Source of the DNA: DATLGB01 sp964242305
GTDB lineage: Bacteria; Actinomycetota; Thermoleophilia; Solirubrobacterales; Solirubrobacteraceae
Length of the DNA stretch: 64,000 bases
Direction of reading: 5' to 3'
Assembly: GCA_964242305.1 (NCBI GenBank)
Contig: CAXTBB010000001.1
Span: forward strand, 62,001-126,000
Shown: positions 23,813 through 32,341 of the stretch, piece by piece
Layout: every line of letters begins with the position of its first letter
Numbering within the stretch: position 1 is the stretch's first letter
The notes under the pieces: generated by a model
The model's input: only the letters and a program-made list of their open reading frames with translations
Told to the model about the DNA's origin: nothing
Database searches by the model: none
Position numbers and translations under genes: made by a program

Positions 23813-25177
23813 CTACCGGCCGGTCTCGACCGACCGCGGAACCTCGAGCACGAACACCGCGCCGTGGTTGGAGCCGTCGAGCCGGAGCCGGCCGCCCATG
23901 CGCTCGGCCAGCTCGCGGCCGATGGCGAGACCGAGCCCGAACCCGGCACCGGACTGGGTCTCCGTGCCGCGCTCGAAGCGCTCGAAGATGCGGTCCCGGT
24001 CCTCCGCCGGAACCCCGGGACCGTCGTCGGCGACCTGCACGTGGACCAGGTCGTTCTCGACGCCCGCGTGGACGCTCACCTCACCACCGGCCGGCGCGTG
24101 GCGCAGCGCGTTGTCGACGAGGATGCGCACGATGCGCGCCGCGCTGCCGGGGTCCGCCGACGCCCACGCCTCGACGCCCCCGACGAGGAGGACGCGCTCG
24201 TCGCGGGGAGCGAACTCGCCGGCGACCGCGCGGGCCAGTGCGAGCATCTCGATCGGCTCCACCCGCAACGGCACGCCGGCGTCGATCCGGCTCAGGTCGA
24301 GGAGCTCGGCGGCGAGCTTGGCCAAGCGCTCGGTCTGCACCTGCGCACGCCCGACCTGGTCACGCGCCTCGGCGACGTCCGGGGGCTCCTCCTCGAGCAC
24401 GTCCCGCGCGAGGTCGAGCATGAGCCGCAGCGACGACAGCGGCGTGCGCATCTCGTGTGACGCCGTGCTGACGAACGTGCGGCGCGCCTGCTCCTGCACC
24501 TCGAGCTGACCCTGCATCGTCGCGAACGCGCGCGCCAGATCGCCGATCTCGTCCTGCCGGCGATCCGGTGGCCCGTCCGGGGCGTGCCCCGTGCTGGCGA
24601 AGCGTTGGGCCAGCTCCCGCAGCGCGATCAGGCGGCGGGCCAGTCCGGTCGCCAGCAGGCCGCCCAGCACCGCGGCGATCGCGATCGCCACCAGGCCCGC
24701 CGCGACCAGCGAGCGCTGCACGACGTCCTGTGCGCTGTCGACGCTCTCCAGCGACCTCCGCAGCACGAGGGCGAACCGGCCCCGGCTGGCCTCGAACGGG
24801 ACGACGGTCTGCGCCTGACCCAGGGTGATGCCGCTGATCACCCGGTTCTCGGCGATCGCGCGCGCCACCTGCGGGAAGCGATCCTCCGGCTCCGGCTCGC
24901 TCGCGGCCACCACCGTGCCGTTCGCATCGATGATGAGGGCTTCGGCGCCCGTGCGGTGGCGCACGCCGTTGACCGCGCGACGGAGGTGCTCCGCGTCCAG
25001 CCCCTTCAGCGACCCCCTGGTCGACCGGGCGGTCTGCGTGAGTGCGGACACCGCGTCCTCGCGGAGCTTGCGATTGAGGGGGAACAGCAACAGGACGCCG
25101 ACCAGCACGACCGTCAGCGCGCTCACCGCCGCGAACGCGATCGTCAGCCGGCCGCGGAGTCCACGGACCTCCCTCAC
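23813..25177 (-). CDS. Sensor histidine kinase
   Basis: This 454-residue protein has two membrane helices (about 11-33 and 158-178) around an extracellular sensor of about 120 residues, then HAMP (about 180-230). HisKA with STASHEMRTPLSS gives phospho-acceptor His241. The HATPase region has DNALRHAPAGG, DDGPGVP and GFGLGLAI. It would autophosphorylate and pass phosphate to the response regulator encoded just upstream. The GTG start at 25177 overlaps the regulator stop as GTGA, so longer frames were rejected. The signal sensed is unknown. Confidence 0.93.
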   Translation of the reverse strand: MREVRGLRGRLTIAFAAVSALTVVLVGVLLLFPLNRKLREDAVSALTQTARSTRGSLKGLDAEHLRRAVNGVRHRTGAEALIIDANGTVVAASEPEPEDRFPQVARAIAENRVISGITLGQAQTVVPFEASRGRFALVLRRSLESVDSAQDVVQRSLVAAGLVAIAIAAVLGGLLATGLARRLIALRELAQRFASTGHAPDGPPDRRQDEIGDLARAFATMQGQLEVQEQARRTFVSTASHEMRTPLSSLRLMLDLARDVLEEEPPDVAEARDQVGRAQVQTERLAKLAAELLDLSRIDAGVPLRVEPIEMLALARAVAGEFAPRDERVLLVGGVEAWASADPGSAARIVRILVDNALRHAPAGGEVSVHAGVENDLVHVQVADDGPGVPAEDRDRIFERFERGTETQSGAGFGLGLAIGRELAERMGGRLRLDGSNHGAVFVLEVPRSVETGR

Positions 25178-25872
25178 GCAGCGTGCATTCGGTAGCCGAC
25201 GCCGCGCACGGTCAGCAACAACTCCGGCTTCTCCGGCACCGCCTCGATCTTCTCCCGCAGGTGCCGGATGTGCACGTCGATCCCACGCGGATCGCGGTAC
25301 GCGCTCTCGCCCCAGATCGCCTCCAGGAGCTGCTGCCGGCTCAACAGGTCGCCGGGCCGCCCCATCAGCGCCTGCAGCACCTCGAACTCCGAGAACGTCA
25401 GCTCCACCGGCGCGCCGTTCGCCGTCACGGACCGGCGACTGCGGTCCAGCACCACCCGCCCGACGCGGAGCACCTCGTCGCCGAGCGCCCGCGGACCGGC
25501 CCGCCGCAGCACGGCCTTGATGCGGCTGCGCAGCTCCGCCGGCCCGAACGGCTTGGTCACGTAGTCGTCGGCGCCGGCCTCCAAGCCCAGCACCGCGTCG
25601 GCTTCGGAGTCCAGCGCCGTGAGCATGATCACCGGCACGACGTTCCGGCGCTCGCGGAGGGTCCGGCACACGTCGTAGCCGTCGACGCCGCCGCCGAGGG
25701 ACACGTCGAGCAGCACGATGTCGAACTGGCTCGTGCTCGCACGATCGATCGCCGACCTGCCGTCGGGCACCGCGACCACGCGGTGCCCGTCACGTTCGAA
25801 CAGCCGCCGGATCTGTTCGCGCAGCTCGGACTCGTCATCGACCACCAGGATGTCGAGGGGACCGCTCGCCAT
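25174..25872 (-). CDS. OmpR/PhoB-family response regulator
   Basis: The 232-residue protein has a receiver domain with Asp12/13, phospho-acceptor Asp56 (DIVLLDVSLGG) and the lysine of VTKPFGPAEL. A winged-helix DNA-binding domain follows (LTFSEFEVLQALMGRPGDLLSRQQLLEAIWG, RGIDVHIRHLREKI, VRGVGYRM). It is coupled to the downstream kinase gene. The direct repeats at 20891-20934 and 23791-23810 are candidate targets, which would make envelope glycosylation genes its regulon. Confidence 0.94.
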   Translation of the reverse strand: MASGPLDILVVDDESELREQIRRLFERDGHRVVAVPDGRSAIDRASTSQFDIVLLDVSLGGGVDGYDVCRTLRERRNVVPVIMLTALDSEADAVLGLEAGADDYVTKPFGPAELRSRIKAVLRRAGPRALGDEVLRVGRVVLDRSRRSVTANGAPVELTFSEFEVLQALMGRPGDLLSRQQLLEAIWGESAYRDPRGIDVHIRHLREKIEAVPEKPELLLTVRGVGYRMHAA

Positions 25873-25932
25873 GCCCAGAAGCTACGCGAGCAAGGTACGC
25901 GTGAAGCTAAGAGCCGGCCGCGAGGAGCGCCG

Positions 25933-26370
25933 TCAGGCCGGAAGCGCGTTCAGCGTCTCGACCATCTGCTCCTCGGTGTCGTTGCCGAGCTTCTCGAAGA
26001 CCAGCTTGGCGATCGGCGAGGCGAGCTTCGCCGCCCCCTTGAACGCCAACTCGTTCGTGTAGGTGATGCTGGACCCGGTCCCTTCGCGGGTCACGTCGAT
26101 GGTCTCCGTGGACGTGGCCGTGTCGTTGCGCCCGACCAGCACGATCCGTTCGTCACCCAACTCCTCCAGCGTGTAGGTGAGCTCCGTGCCGATGCCCACG
26201 ATCTTGGACGTGTTGTGCCACGACGAGCCGACGCGCACGGGACCGTCGTCGTTGCGCACGCACCGCTCGGTGCCCGGATCCCAGGCCTCGGCGTTCGCGA
26301 AATCGGCGAGATAGGGGACGACCACCTCCGGCGGGACGTCGACGGCGAACGTGCGAGAGACGGTGGGCAT
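25933..26370 (-). CDS. SRPBCC (START/polyketide cyclase-like) protein
   Basis: The 145-residue protein has the helix-grip pattern of the SRPBCC fold: SRTFAVDVPPEVVVPYLADFANAEAWDPG near the N-terminus and a long C-terminal helix (IAKLVFEKLGNDTEEQMVETLN). Such proteins bind hydrophobic ligands; the ligand is unknown. It is a single gene upstream of the two-component pair on the same strand with a 60-base gap. Confidence 0.8.
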   Translation of the reverse strand: MPTVSRTFAVDVPPEVVVPYLADFANAEAWDPGTERCVRNDDGPVRVGSSWHNTSKIVGIGTELTYTLEELGDERIVLVGRNDTATSTETIDVTREGTGSSITYTNELAFKGAAKLASPIAKLVFEKLGNDTEEQMVETLNALPA

Positions 26371-26427
26371 GTGAGCGCGCTACCCCCGATCGCGGGCCAC
26401 GCCACCGGGCGCCGTCGGTGGTCAGCT

Positions 26428-27123
26428 TCAGCAGCAGTCGCAGCCGCCGTCGGCAGCGGCGAAGCCGACGGGCGCGCAGCAATCGTCGTCGCCGCGCCAC
26501 AGTGCGAGGCACTCCTTGATCGCGATGCCCGAGATCGCGAGCGCCGCGAGCGGATCGAGGATCGTCAGGCCCGCGTCCGCGCCGATCAGCGCGACGAGCG
26601 CGGCAGCCGCCTGAGCCGCGCACAGCAGGTTCTGGATGCCCTCCCCCGCGGTGGCGTCGGATCCGAGCCGGCGCGACAGCCTGAGCTTGGCCCAGCCCAG
26701 CAGGGGCATGAGCACGATGGCCGAGGCGGTGACGACGATGCCGGCGGTGTTGGCATGGACGTCGCTGCCGCCGATCACGCGGTCGACGGACTCGTAGAGG
26801 ACATACGGGACGAGCAGCAGGAACGACCCGGCGACCCACCGTTGGGCGGTGCGCTCGCTGGTCGCCGAGTGAGCCCGGGAACCGCTGAACCGCCAGATGA
26901 TCGTCACCGAGGCCAACCCCTCGACGAAGGACGACGCCGCCCAGATCAGCAGGCTCAGAGAGCCGGCGTCGACACCGGCGGCGAGGCCGACGACACCCTC
27001 GACGGTCATCCACGCAAGGGAGAGCCAGGAGAGCTGGCGGGCCCGGCGGGCAGCGCGGAGCCAGTCCGCGTCCGGCCGCGGCGCGGCCCGACGCTCGACG
27101 ACGGGAAGCTCGATCGAGCTCAC
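26428..27123 (-). CDS. CDF-like cation transporter with cysteine-rich tail
   Basis: This 231-residue protein has six predicted membrane helices resembling the membrane part of cation diffusion facilitators (SLSLLIWAASSFVEGLASVTIIW, DPLAALAISGIAIKECLAL). It lacks the cytoplasmic C-terminal domain. The canonical HxxxD metal site is not evident. The tail ends in DDDCCAPVG...GGCDCC, which could bind soft metals. GTG at 27123 overlaps the stop of the CadC-like regulator, so the pair is probably one metal-response operon. Confidence 0.72.
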   Translation of the reverse strand: MSSIELPVVERRAAPRPDADWLRAARRARQLSWLSLAWMTVEGVVGLAAGVDAGSLSLLIWAASSFVEGLASVTIIWRFSGSRAHSATSERTAQRWVAGSFLLLVPYVLYESVDRVIGGSDVHANTAGIVVTASAIVLMPLLGWAKLRLSRRLGSDATAGEGIQNLLCAAQAAAALVALIGADAGLTILDPLAALAISGIAIKECLALWRGDDDCCAPVGFAAADGGCDCC

Positions 27124-27599
27124 GCGGTCACCGCCGAGCGCAAGGCATCCACGAGCGCCCGCCCCGTGTCGGTGAGCTCGTACATCACCATCCGCCCGTC
27201 ACGCTCGGACCGGGCCAGACCCGCCTGTTTGAGCAGCCGCGCGTGGTGGGACACGAGCTTCTCGTCCCGGCCGAGCACCCAGGCCAGGTCGCACACGCAG
27301 GCACGCTCGCCGTCACGGAGCGCGACGGCCACCGCCAGTCGGGTGGCGTCCCCCACGGCTCGGGCGGACTGCGCCTGCCGCTCGAGCACGCCGAGCGTCG
27401 GCAGGTTCGCGCGCATCGCCTCGGCCTTGGGAACGTCCAGGCAAAGCAGATCGCAGGTGTCGGGCTCCGGAATCCGGGAAACCGTACCAACGTTCGCACG
27501 GACGTACGAACCTCGACCGTCACTGGCGGCGCGTCGCCGGCTGGTCCGGCGCTGGTCTGATTGGATTCCGGAACCACCACCGACGAGAGGAACGCGCAT
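27120..27599 (-). CDS. ArsR/SmtB-family metal sensor, CadC-like
   Basis: The winged helix-turn-helix has the CadC metal site. An N-terminal pair, DTCDLLCLD (Cys49, Cys53), joins the alpha3N motif ERACVCDLAWVLG (Cys101, Cys103), and SHHARLLKQAGL follows. CadC-type proteins release DNA on binding cadmium, lead or zinc. The only canonical start is ATG at 27599, giving an unusually long basic N-terminus. Homologues start near residue 42, where only ATT is present, so the true start is uncertain. That start lies back to back with the divergent zinc-ribbon gene. Confidence 0.85.
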   Translation of the reverse strand: MRVPLVGGGSGIQSDQRRTSRRRAASDGRGSYVRANVGTVSRIPEPDTCDLLCLDVPKAEAMRANLPTLGVLERQAQSARAVGDATRLAVAVALRDGERACVCDLAWVLGRDEKLVSHHARLLKQAGLARSERDGRMVMYELTDTGRALVDALRSAVTA

Positions 27600-27972
27600 G
27601 TCCGAGCAGGTGCCCGAATCCCGCGAGTGTCCCTACTGCAAGGAGGAGATCAAGGCCGCGGCAGTCCGGTGCAAGCACTGCCAGGCCGACCTCGGCGATC
27701 ATGGCCGCGGCGGATGTGGATGCGGGTGCGGCGGCCGTGGCCGCGTGCGCATCGGACGCAGCGGCAGCGGGCGTGATGCGGAGGTCTCCACCGGCGCCGG
27801 CTACGCGCACGACGACGTCCCGCGCATCCGCGTCTTCGATCGACGCAGCGTCCGCTTCGACGACCCCATCGACTACGGCGAGGCCGAGTGCAACGACATC
27901 GAGATCGACGACGACGGCATCTGGTGCTTCATCGGTGAGGCGGGCGGCCTCTGCTTCTACCAGCAGTGTTGA
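27598..27972 (+). CDS. Zinc-ribbon protein with glycine/cysteine-rich middle
   Basis: This 124-residue protein begins with a zinc ribbon (CPYCKEEIKAAAVRCKHC). It continues with a GGCGCGCGG run and ends in an acidic domain with cysteines (GEAECNDIEIDDDGIWCFIGEAGGLCFY). GAGAGG lies upstream of ATG 27598 as ribosome-binding site. It is divergent from the metal sensor and may be controlled by it. Metal storage or sensing is possible, but no function is established from sequence. Confidence 0.7.
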   Translation: MSEQVPESRECPYCKEEIKAAAVRCKHCQADLGDHGRGGCGCGCGGRGRVRIGRSGSGRDAEVSTGAGYAHDDVPRIRVFDRRSVRFDDPIDYGEAECNDIEIDDDGIWCFIGEAGGLCFYQQC

Positions 27973-27975
27973 GGC

Positions 27976-28043
27976 GACGGGCGACCGCCAGCGGCTGGCG
28001 ATCGCCCGTCCCCGATACCGGCTCGGGCTCCGCCACGAGCCCG
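27976..28043. terminator. Two strong hairpins between convergent genes
   Basis: 27976-28010 forms a 9-bp stem (GACGGGCGA/TCGCCCGTC), an A-C mismatch and a 6-bp inner stem (CGCCAG/CTGGCG) with a 3-base loop. 28024-28043 forms CGGGCTC/GAGCCCG with a 6-base loop. They lie between the ends of the zinc-ribbon gene and the secreted-protein gene, so they may serve both directions. No U-tract is evident. Confidence 0.65.
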
Positions 28044-28166
28044 CGCCGGGACTGGACGGCGGCGCGGCACGAGACCAGGCCCCGCGGACGGAGAGCCTCA
28101 GTCCAGTCCGCTGGCGAAGCCGCCGCCACGGGAGGCGCCGGACAGCCCGGCGACGACCGACGATGA

Positions 28167-28877
28167 CTACCGCCGCCCACCCCACCCTGAGGAGTGGTGC
28201 GAGCCCGCACCCACGGACACCCGGTGCCTGCGGACGACCCGCAGGGTGAACGCGACCCGCAGGTTCGTCGCGTCCGCGCCGGATCCCGCCGTGCCTGACG
28301 CCTCGATCTTGTGACGTCCCGGCGCGAGCGGGCGAAGGAAGACCTGGTATCCGTCAGCGGTGGAGTGGACCGGGCCTGCGGCGACGCCCAGGACATTGCC
28401 CTCCTGCATGTCCAGGGTCATGTCGCGAGTGGCGCCGCGGTGGCGGAACAGGTGCTTGACCGCCCGTCCGTCGACCGTCAGCGAGAGGGCGCTGACGCCA
28501 TCCACGAACGCCTTGGCGCAGGCGAGGCGAGCGGTGGCCGTCGCGCCCTGGAACGGGGGTTCCTCGACGTCGCTGCACTCGCCGCCGAAGACGCCGAGGA
28601 GCACCCTGGTGTCGGCTGTGACCACGCACTCGGACGTGGTCCCGCCGCCGAAGATCAGCAGCCGCCGAACGGGGTGCAGGCACGGGTCCGCGGACCCGCC
28701 GGCGAACGGCGCCTCGGCCGCCGGCAGGGTGAAGAAGCGGTGGTAGAAGGTCTCCGACCAGCGTGCGGCGGTACGGCCGGCCACCTTGGCCCCGGGCGCC
28801 AGGATCGGTGACCCAGCGGAGGCGGTGGCGGGCGCGAGGGCGGCGAGCGCCGCGGCGAGGACAACGATGCGCAACAT
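28167..28877 (-). CDS. Secreted protein of unknown function
   Basis: The 236-residue protein has a clear signal peptide (MLRIVVLAAALAALAPATASAG). The mature part has four cysteines (DPCLH, SECVV, GECSDVE, RLACAK) that could form two disulfides, and a C-terminal beta region with APGRHKIEASGTA, as in small carbohydrate- or wall-associated domains. No family was recognised. It is convergent with the zinc-ribbon gene. Confidence 0.65.
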   Translation of the reverse strand: MLRIVVLAAALAALAPATASAGSPILAPGAKVAGRTAARWSETFYHRFFTLPAAEAPFAGGSADPCLHPVRRLLIFGGGTTSECVVTADTRVLLGVFGGECSDVEEPPFQGATATARLACAKAFVDGVSALSLTVDGRAVKHLFRHRGATRDMTLDMQEGNVLGVAAGPVHSTADGYQVFLRPLAPGRHKIEASGTAGSGADATNLRVAFTLRVVRRHRVSVGAGSHHSSGWGGRR

Positions 28878-28919
28878 GGGAGCATCGTGCTCCGCGCGGG
28901 GACGTGTGCATAGTGACCC

Positions 28920-31535
28920 TCAGGCTGGTTGAGCCATCCCTGCCACCAGCGCGGCGACACGGTCCGGCGCGAGCAGACGACCGGCATCGCGCAGGTCGTG
29001 CTGCGCCACGCCGAGGACGGCCTCGAGGTGGACGACGACCTGCTCGGCGACCGCGTTGATGCCGTGCTGGTCACGCCCGGCCGCGAACGCGGCGAACAGC
29101 AGCGCAGCGGACGAGCGCTGTCCGCGATCGGCTTCCACGGCCGCGAGCGCGAGCGTCGCGTACAGCAGTCCCTCGGCGTGGTCGAGCCCGGCGAACTCGG
29201 CGTAGGCCTCCGCGGCGGCCGTCCGGGCCGTGTCGGTGTCGCCCCGCCGCCGCCGCGCCTCGCCAAGCGTGAGCAGCGTGTAGCCGCGCCCGACCCTTTC
29301 GACGACGGCGGCCAGCGCCGCGGTCGCATGGTCGATGCTCTCGTCGAGCGCGCCTTCGAGCAACGCGACCAGGGCGAGGTTGCTGAGCCGATCGCCGCGA
29401 CGGAGGCGGTCCGGCGCGGATTCGTCCATCATCGCCTGAAGGCGCCGTCGCGACTCGGCGTAGTCGCCGCGGTGCATCGCTGCGAGCCCGAGGAGGCTGA
29501 GCGCCTCGGCGCGCTCCACGCCGAGTCCCTCCGCGTCCATAGCGAGCAGCCGCGCGCCGGTCGCCTCGAGCGCGCTGAGGTCCTGCTGTCCCCACTGCAG
29601 GAGGGTGAGGTGCATCAGCCGCCGCGCTTGGCGTCCGGGACCCCGTGGGCGCGCCCGTTCCAGCCACGTCCGCCCCTCGGCGAGGTGCCCGCTGGCGAAC
29701 CACCACTGGCCCGGACCGAGCGCGAGCGCGCTGAGCAGGCGCTCCTCTCGCTGAGCCTCCGCCCAGCGCAACGCGGCGCGAAGGTCATCCGCCAGCCCCG
29801 CCAAGCGCTCCATGGCCGGGCCGTCGACCGGGAAGGGCGTGCTGTGCACGGAGGCGGCGACGTGCTCCGCGTGGCGGCGACGGACGGGGGTCTCCTCCCC
29901 ACGCTCCTGCAGGCGCACCAGCGCGTACTCCCGCACGGCGGTGAACAGCATCAGCCGCCCGTCGGCCGCAGGTCGCACGAGCGCGGCCCGCACCAGAGCG
30001 CGCAGGGCGGCCCTGACGCCGTCGCCACCATTGGACACGACGCGCGCCGCGGCGGGCGAGAACGCGCCCGGAAACACCGCGAGACGGGCGAGGAGGCGAC
30101 GGGCGTCGGCATCGAGCAACCGGTAGCTGCGATCGAGTACGGCGGCAACGCCGCGGCGCCCGCGGAGTCCCTGCCCATCTCCCGCGTGGGCGGCCGCGAT
30201 CTCGACGGCGAGTGGCAGCCCCTCGAGCGCAGCGGCTTCGTCTGCCGTCGGCGGACGCCCTGCCAGCTCGGTGAACCAGGCCGTCGTGATGGCCTCATCG
30301 AGGCGCGCGACGACGTGGGTCCGCTCGCCGGCAAGCCCGAGCGGCACGCGGCTGGTGGCCACCAGGTGCACGCCGGCGAGTGCTTCCACGAGACGCTCGA
30401 CGGCCGCGGCGGCCTCGGGCAGATGCTCCAGCTCGTCCAGGACGATCAACGCCCGCCGGTCCCGCAGGCGTCCGGCAAGCGTCGCCTCGGGATCCACCCC
30501 CGGCTGCACGCCGAGCCCCGCGGCGATCGCCGAGGCGATGAGGGCGCTGTCGCCCGTGGCGCCGAGGCTGACTTCGACGACGTCGTCGAAGTCGGCGGCG
30601 AGACGCCGCGCGACCTCGTGGGCGAGGCGGGTCTTCCCCACGCCTGCCGGGCCGACCAGGGTGAGCAGGGAGCCGGGGGCGCTCCGCACGGCCTGTGAGA
30701 CCGCGGCAAGGTCGGCCGCGCGCCCGACCAGCCGGCCTCGCCGTCCTTCCCTGGCCCCGAGGTCCGAAAGCGCCGTCCGTGCGCGTCGGGCCAGCTCGGA
30801 CGCGGTGCGCGGGCGGCCGTCCGGCACTTTGCTGAGCGCAGCCAGCACGACGCGATCGAGGGCCGGGGGGATCCCGCGGACGACCGCGCCGGGACGGGGC
30901 GGGCGCCGGTCGAGCTGCGCGACCAGCTTCGCCGGCCCGTCGGCGCTGGCGAACGGCGGTGCTCCCGTGAGCAGCTCGAACAGCAGGCACCCGAGGGCGT
31001 AGACGTCCGTCGCCCGATCGGCGTCCCCGCCGCGCACGCGCTCGGGGGCGGCGTAGTCCGCCGTCCACCCGCTCCCGCCCACGTCGGTGAGGCGCGCCGA
31101 CAGCGCGTCGAGCTCACCTTCGAGGAGGACATTGGCCGGTTTCACGTCACCGTGGGCGACGCCGTGCGCATGGACGGTGTCCAACGCGGCGGCGATCTGC
31201 TCGGTCAGCGCGACCGCCTCCGCGACGTCGAGGTGCCCGCTGCGCGCGATCAGGAAATCGAGATCGAAGCTGTCGACAAGCTCGAGCGCAACCCAGACCT
31301 CCTCGCCGGTGCGACCGCCGCCGAGGATGCTGACGAGATGCGGATCGCGGATGTCCGCCAGGCGCTCGGCGACGCGCAGCAACGCGTTCGCCTCGGGCCC
31401 GGGGGACAGGACCTTCAGGGCGACGGGACGGCCGGCCGGATCCTCTGCCCAGAAGACGCTGCCGTGACCGCCGGCACCGAGGAGCTCACCCAGCCGGTGT
31501 CCTGCGACGATCTTGCCCGGCGCGGACTCGATCAT
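28920..31535 (-). CDS. Ser/Thr protein kinase fused to STAND ATPase and TPR-like repeats
   Basis: Residues 1-270 form a protein kinase: LGAGGHGSVF, Lys41, an HGDVKPANVLL catalytic loop (Asp130, Asn135), DVG at 151-153 in place of DFG, and APE at 163-165. A STAND/NB-ARC-like ATPase follows with P-loop VGPAGVGKTRLA (about 305) and Walker B RALIVLDELEHL. The C-terminal 300 residues are helical TPR-like repeats. The architecture resembles signal-integrating AfsR-like proteins, but the helix-turn-helix is missing here. The divergent FHA-HTH gene may supply the DNA-binding partner and bind its phosphothreonines. Confidence 0.9.
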   Translation of the reverse strand: MIESAPGKIVAGHRLGELLGAGGHGSVFWAEDPAGRPVALKVLSPGPEANALLRVAERLADIRDPHLVSILGGGRTGEEVWVALELVDSFDLDFLIARSGHLDVAEAVALTEQIAAALDTVHAHGVAHGDVKPANVLLEGELDALSARLTDVGGSGWTADYAAPERVRGGDADRATDVYALGCLLFELLTGAPPFASADGPAKLVAQLDRRPPRPGAVVRGIPPALDRVVLAALSKVPDGRPRTASELARRARTALSDLGAREGRRGRLVGRAADLAAVSQAVRSAPGSLLTLVGPAGVGKTRLAHEVARRLAADFDDVVEVSLGATGDSALIASAIAAGLGVQPGVDPEATLAGRLRDRRALIVLDELEHLPEAAAAVERLVEALAGVHLVATSRVPLGLAGERTHVVARLDEAITTAWFTELAGRPPTADEAAALEGLPLAVEIAAAHAGDGQGLRGRRGVAAVLDRSYRLLDADARRLLARLAVFPGAFSPAAARVVSNGGDGVRAALRALVRAALVRPAADGRLMLFTAVREYALVRLQERGEETPVRRRHAEHVAASVHSTPFPVDGPAMERLAGLADDLRAALRWAEAQREERLLSALALGPGQWWFASGHLAEGRTWLERARPRGPGRQARRLMHLTLLQWGQQDLSALEATGARLLAMDAEGLGVERAEALSLLGLAAMHRGDYAESRRRLQAMMDESAPDRLRRGDRLSNLALVALLEGALDESIDHATAALAAVVERVGRGYTLLTLGEARRRRGDTDTARTAAAEAYAEFAGLDHAEGLLYATLALAAVEADRGQRSSAALLFAAFAAGRDQHGINAVAEQVVVHLEAVLGVAQHDLRDAGRLLAPDRVAALVAGMAQPA

Positions 31536-31555
31536 GAAGGCCGTATAAATAGAGC
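31536..31555. promoter_or_regulatory. Shared divergent promoter core (kinase/FHA genes)
   Basis: Only 20 bases separate the two start codons. TATAAA at 31544-31549 is six bases before the FHA start on the plus strand. Its complement gives TTTATA eight bases before the kinase start. Both messages would be leaderless with overlapping -10 elements, so the two genes should be mutually exclusive or tightly co-controlled at this site. Confidence 0.45.
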
Positions 31556-32221
31556 ATGGAGCGCCGGAAGCGCCGCGCGGCCGACCTCAAAGCCGAGATC
31601 GAGGCCGAGCGCGCCGGATCCCCATTCCTGGTCGCGATCGCCCCGGACGGTCAGGAGACGATCGTGGCGCTCTCGCTGCCGCGCGTGACGGTCGGCCGGG
31701 ACGAGAGCTGCGACATCCGCCTGGCCGACGACGAGGTGTCGCGCGTGCACGCGCTGATCGAGTGCTTCGGGCAGGAATGGGCCGTCACCGACGACGGCTT
31801 GTCCCGGAACGGGACGGTCGTCAACGGGGAGCCCATCGCCCGCCGGATGCGCTTGCGGGACGGCGACGCGATCGACCTGGGCGCGACCCGGCTGCTCTTC
31901 CGCACCGGACAGCGCTCGCGAGCTCGCACCACGATCGTCCGATCGCACGCGCGGGCCGCGCCACCGCTGACGGAGGCGCAGCGGCGCGTCCTCGTCGCGC
32001 TGTGCCGCCCCTACGCCGCCGGGGGCGACTTCTCGGCCCCGGCACCGAACCAGACGATCGCCGATGAGCTCCAGCTCAGCGTCTCGGCGGTCAAGACCCA
32101 TCTCCGCGCGCTCTTTGCACGCTTCGGCGTCGAAGCTCTGCCAGCCCACCGCAAGCGGAGCCGTCTGGTCGAGGCCGCGTTCGAGACGGGGGCGGTGGCT
32201 CCGCGCGATCTCGTCGACTGA
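31556..32221 (+). CDS. FHA-domain protein with C-terminal helix-turn-helix
   Basis: Residues about 43-110 are an FHA domain with Arg48 (VGRDESCDIRL), Ser62/His65 (SRVHALIE) and SRNGTVVNG, the phosphothreonine-binding set. The C-terminus (about 138-205) has NQTIADELQLSVSAVKTHLRALFARFGV, a LuxR-like DNA-binding helix-turn-helix. It is therefore likely a regulator recruited by threonine phosphorylation, and the divergent kinase is the obvious candidate partner. It is 221 residues and intact. Confidence 0.88.
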   Translation: MERRKRRAADLKAEIEAERAGSPFLVAIAPDGQETIVALSLPRVTVGRDESCDIRLADDEVSRVHALIECFGQEWAVTDDGLSRNGTVVNGEPIARRMRLRDGDAIDLGATRLLFRTGQRSRARTTIVRSHARAAPPLTEAQRRVLVALCRPYAAGGDFSAPAPNQTIADELQLSVSAVKTHLRALFARFGVEALPAHRKRSRLVEAAFETGAVAPRDLVD

Positions 32222-32341
32222 CGCGGCGGATGCCGGTCCGGGGACGGTGTCGCTGGCGCGTAGACGCTCACCCGGGCTGATCCAGTCCCTCCGACGCCGC
32301 GTAGGCCACTCCTGAACGACCCCATCTAGGAGGGATACGTA

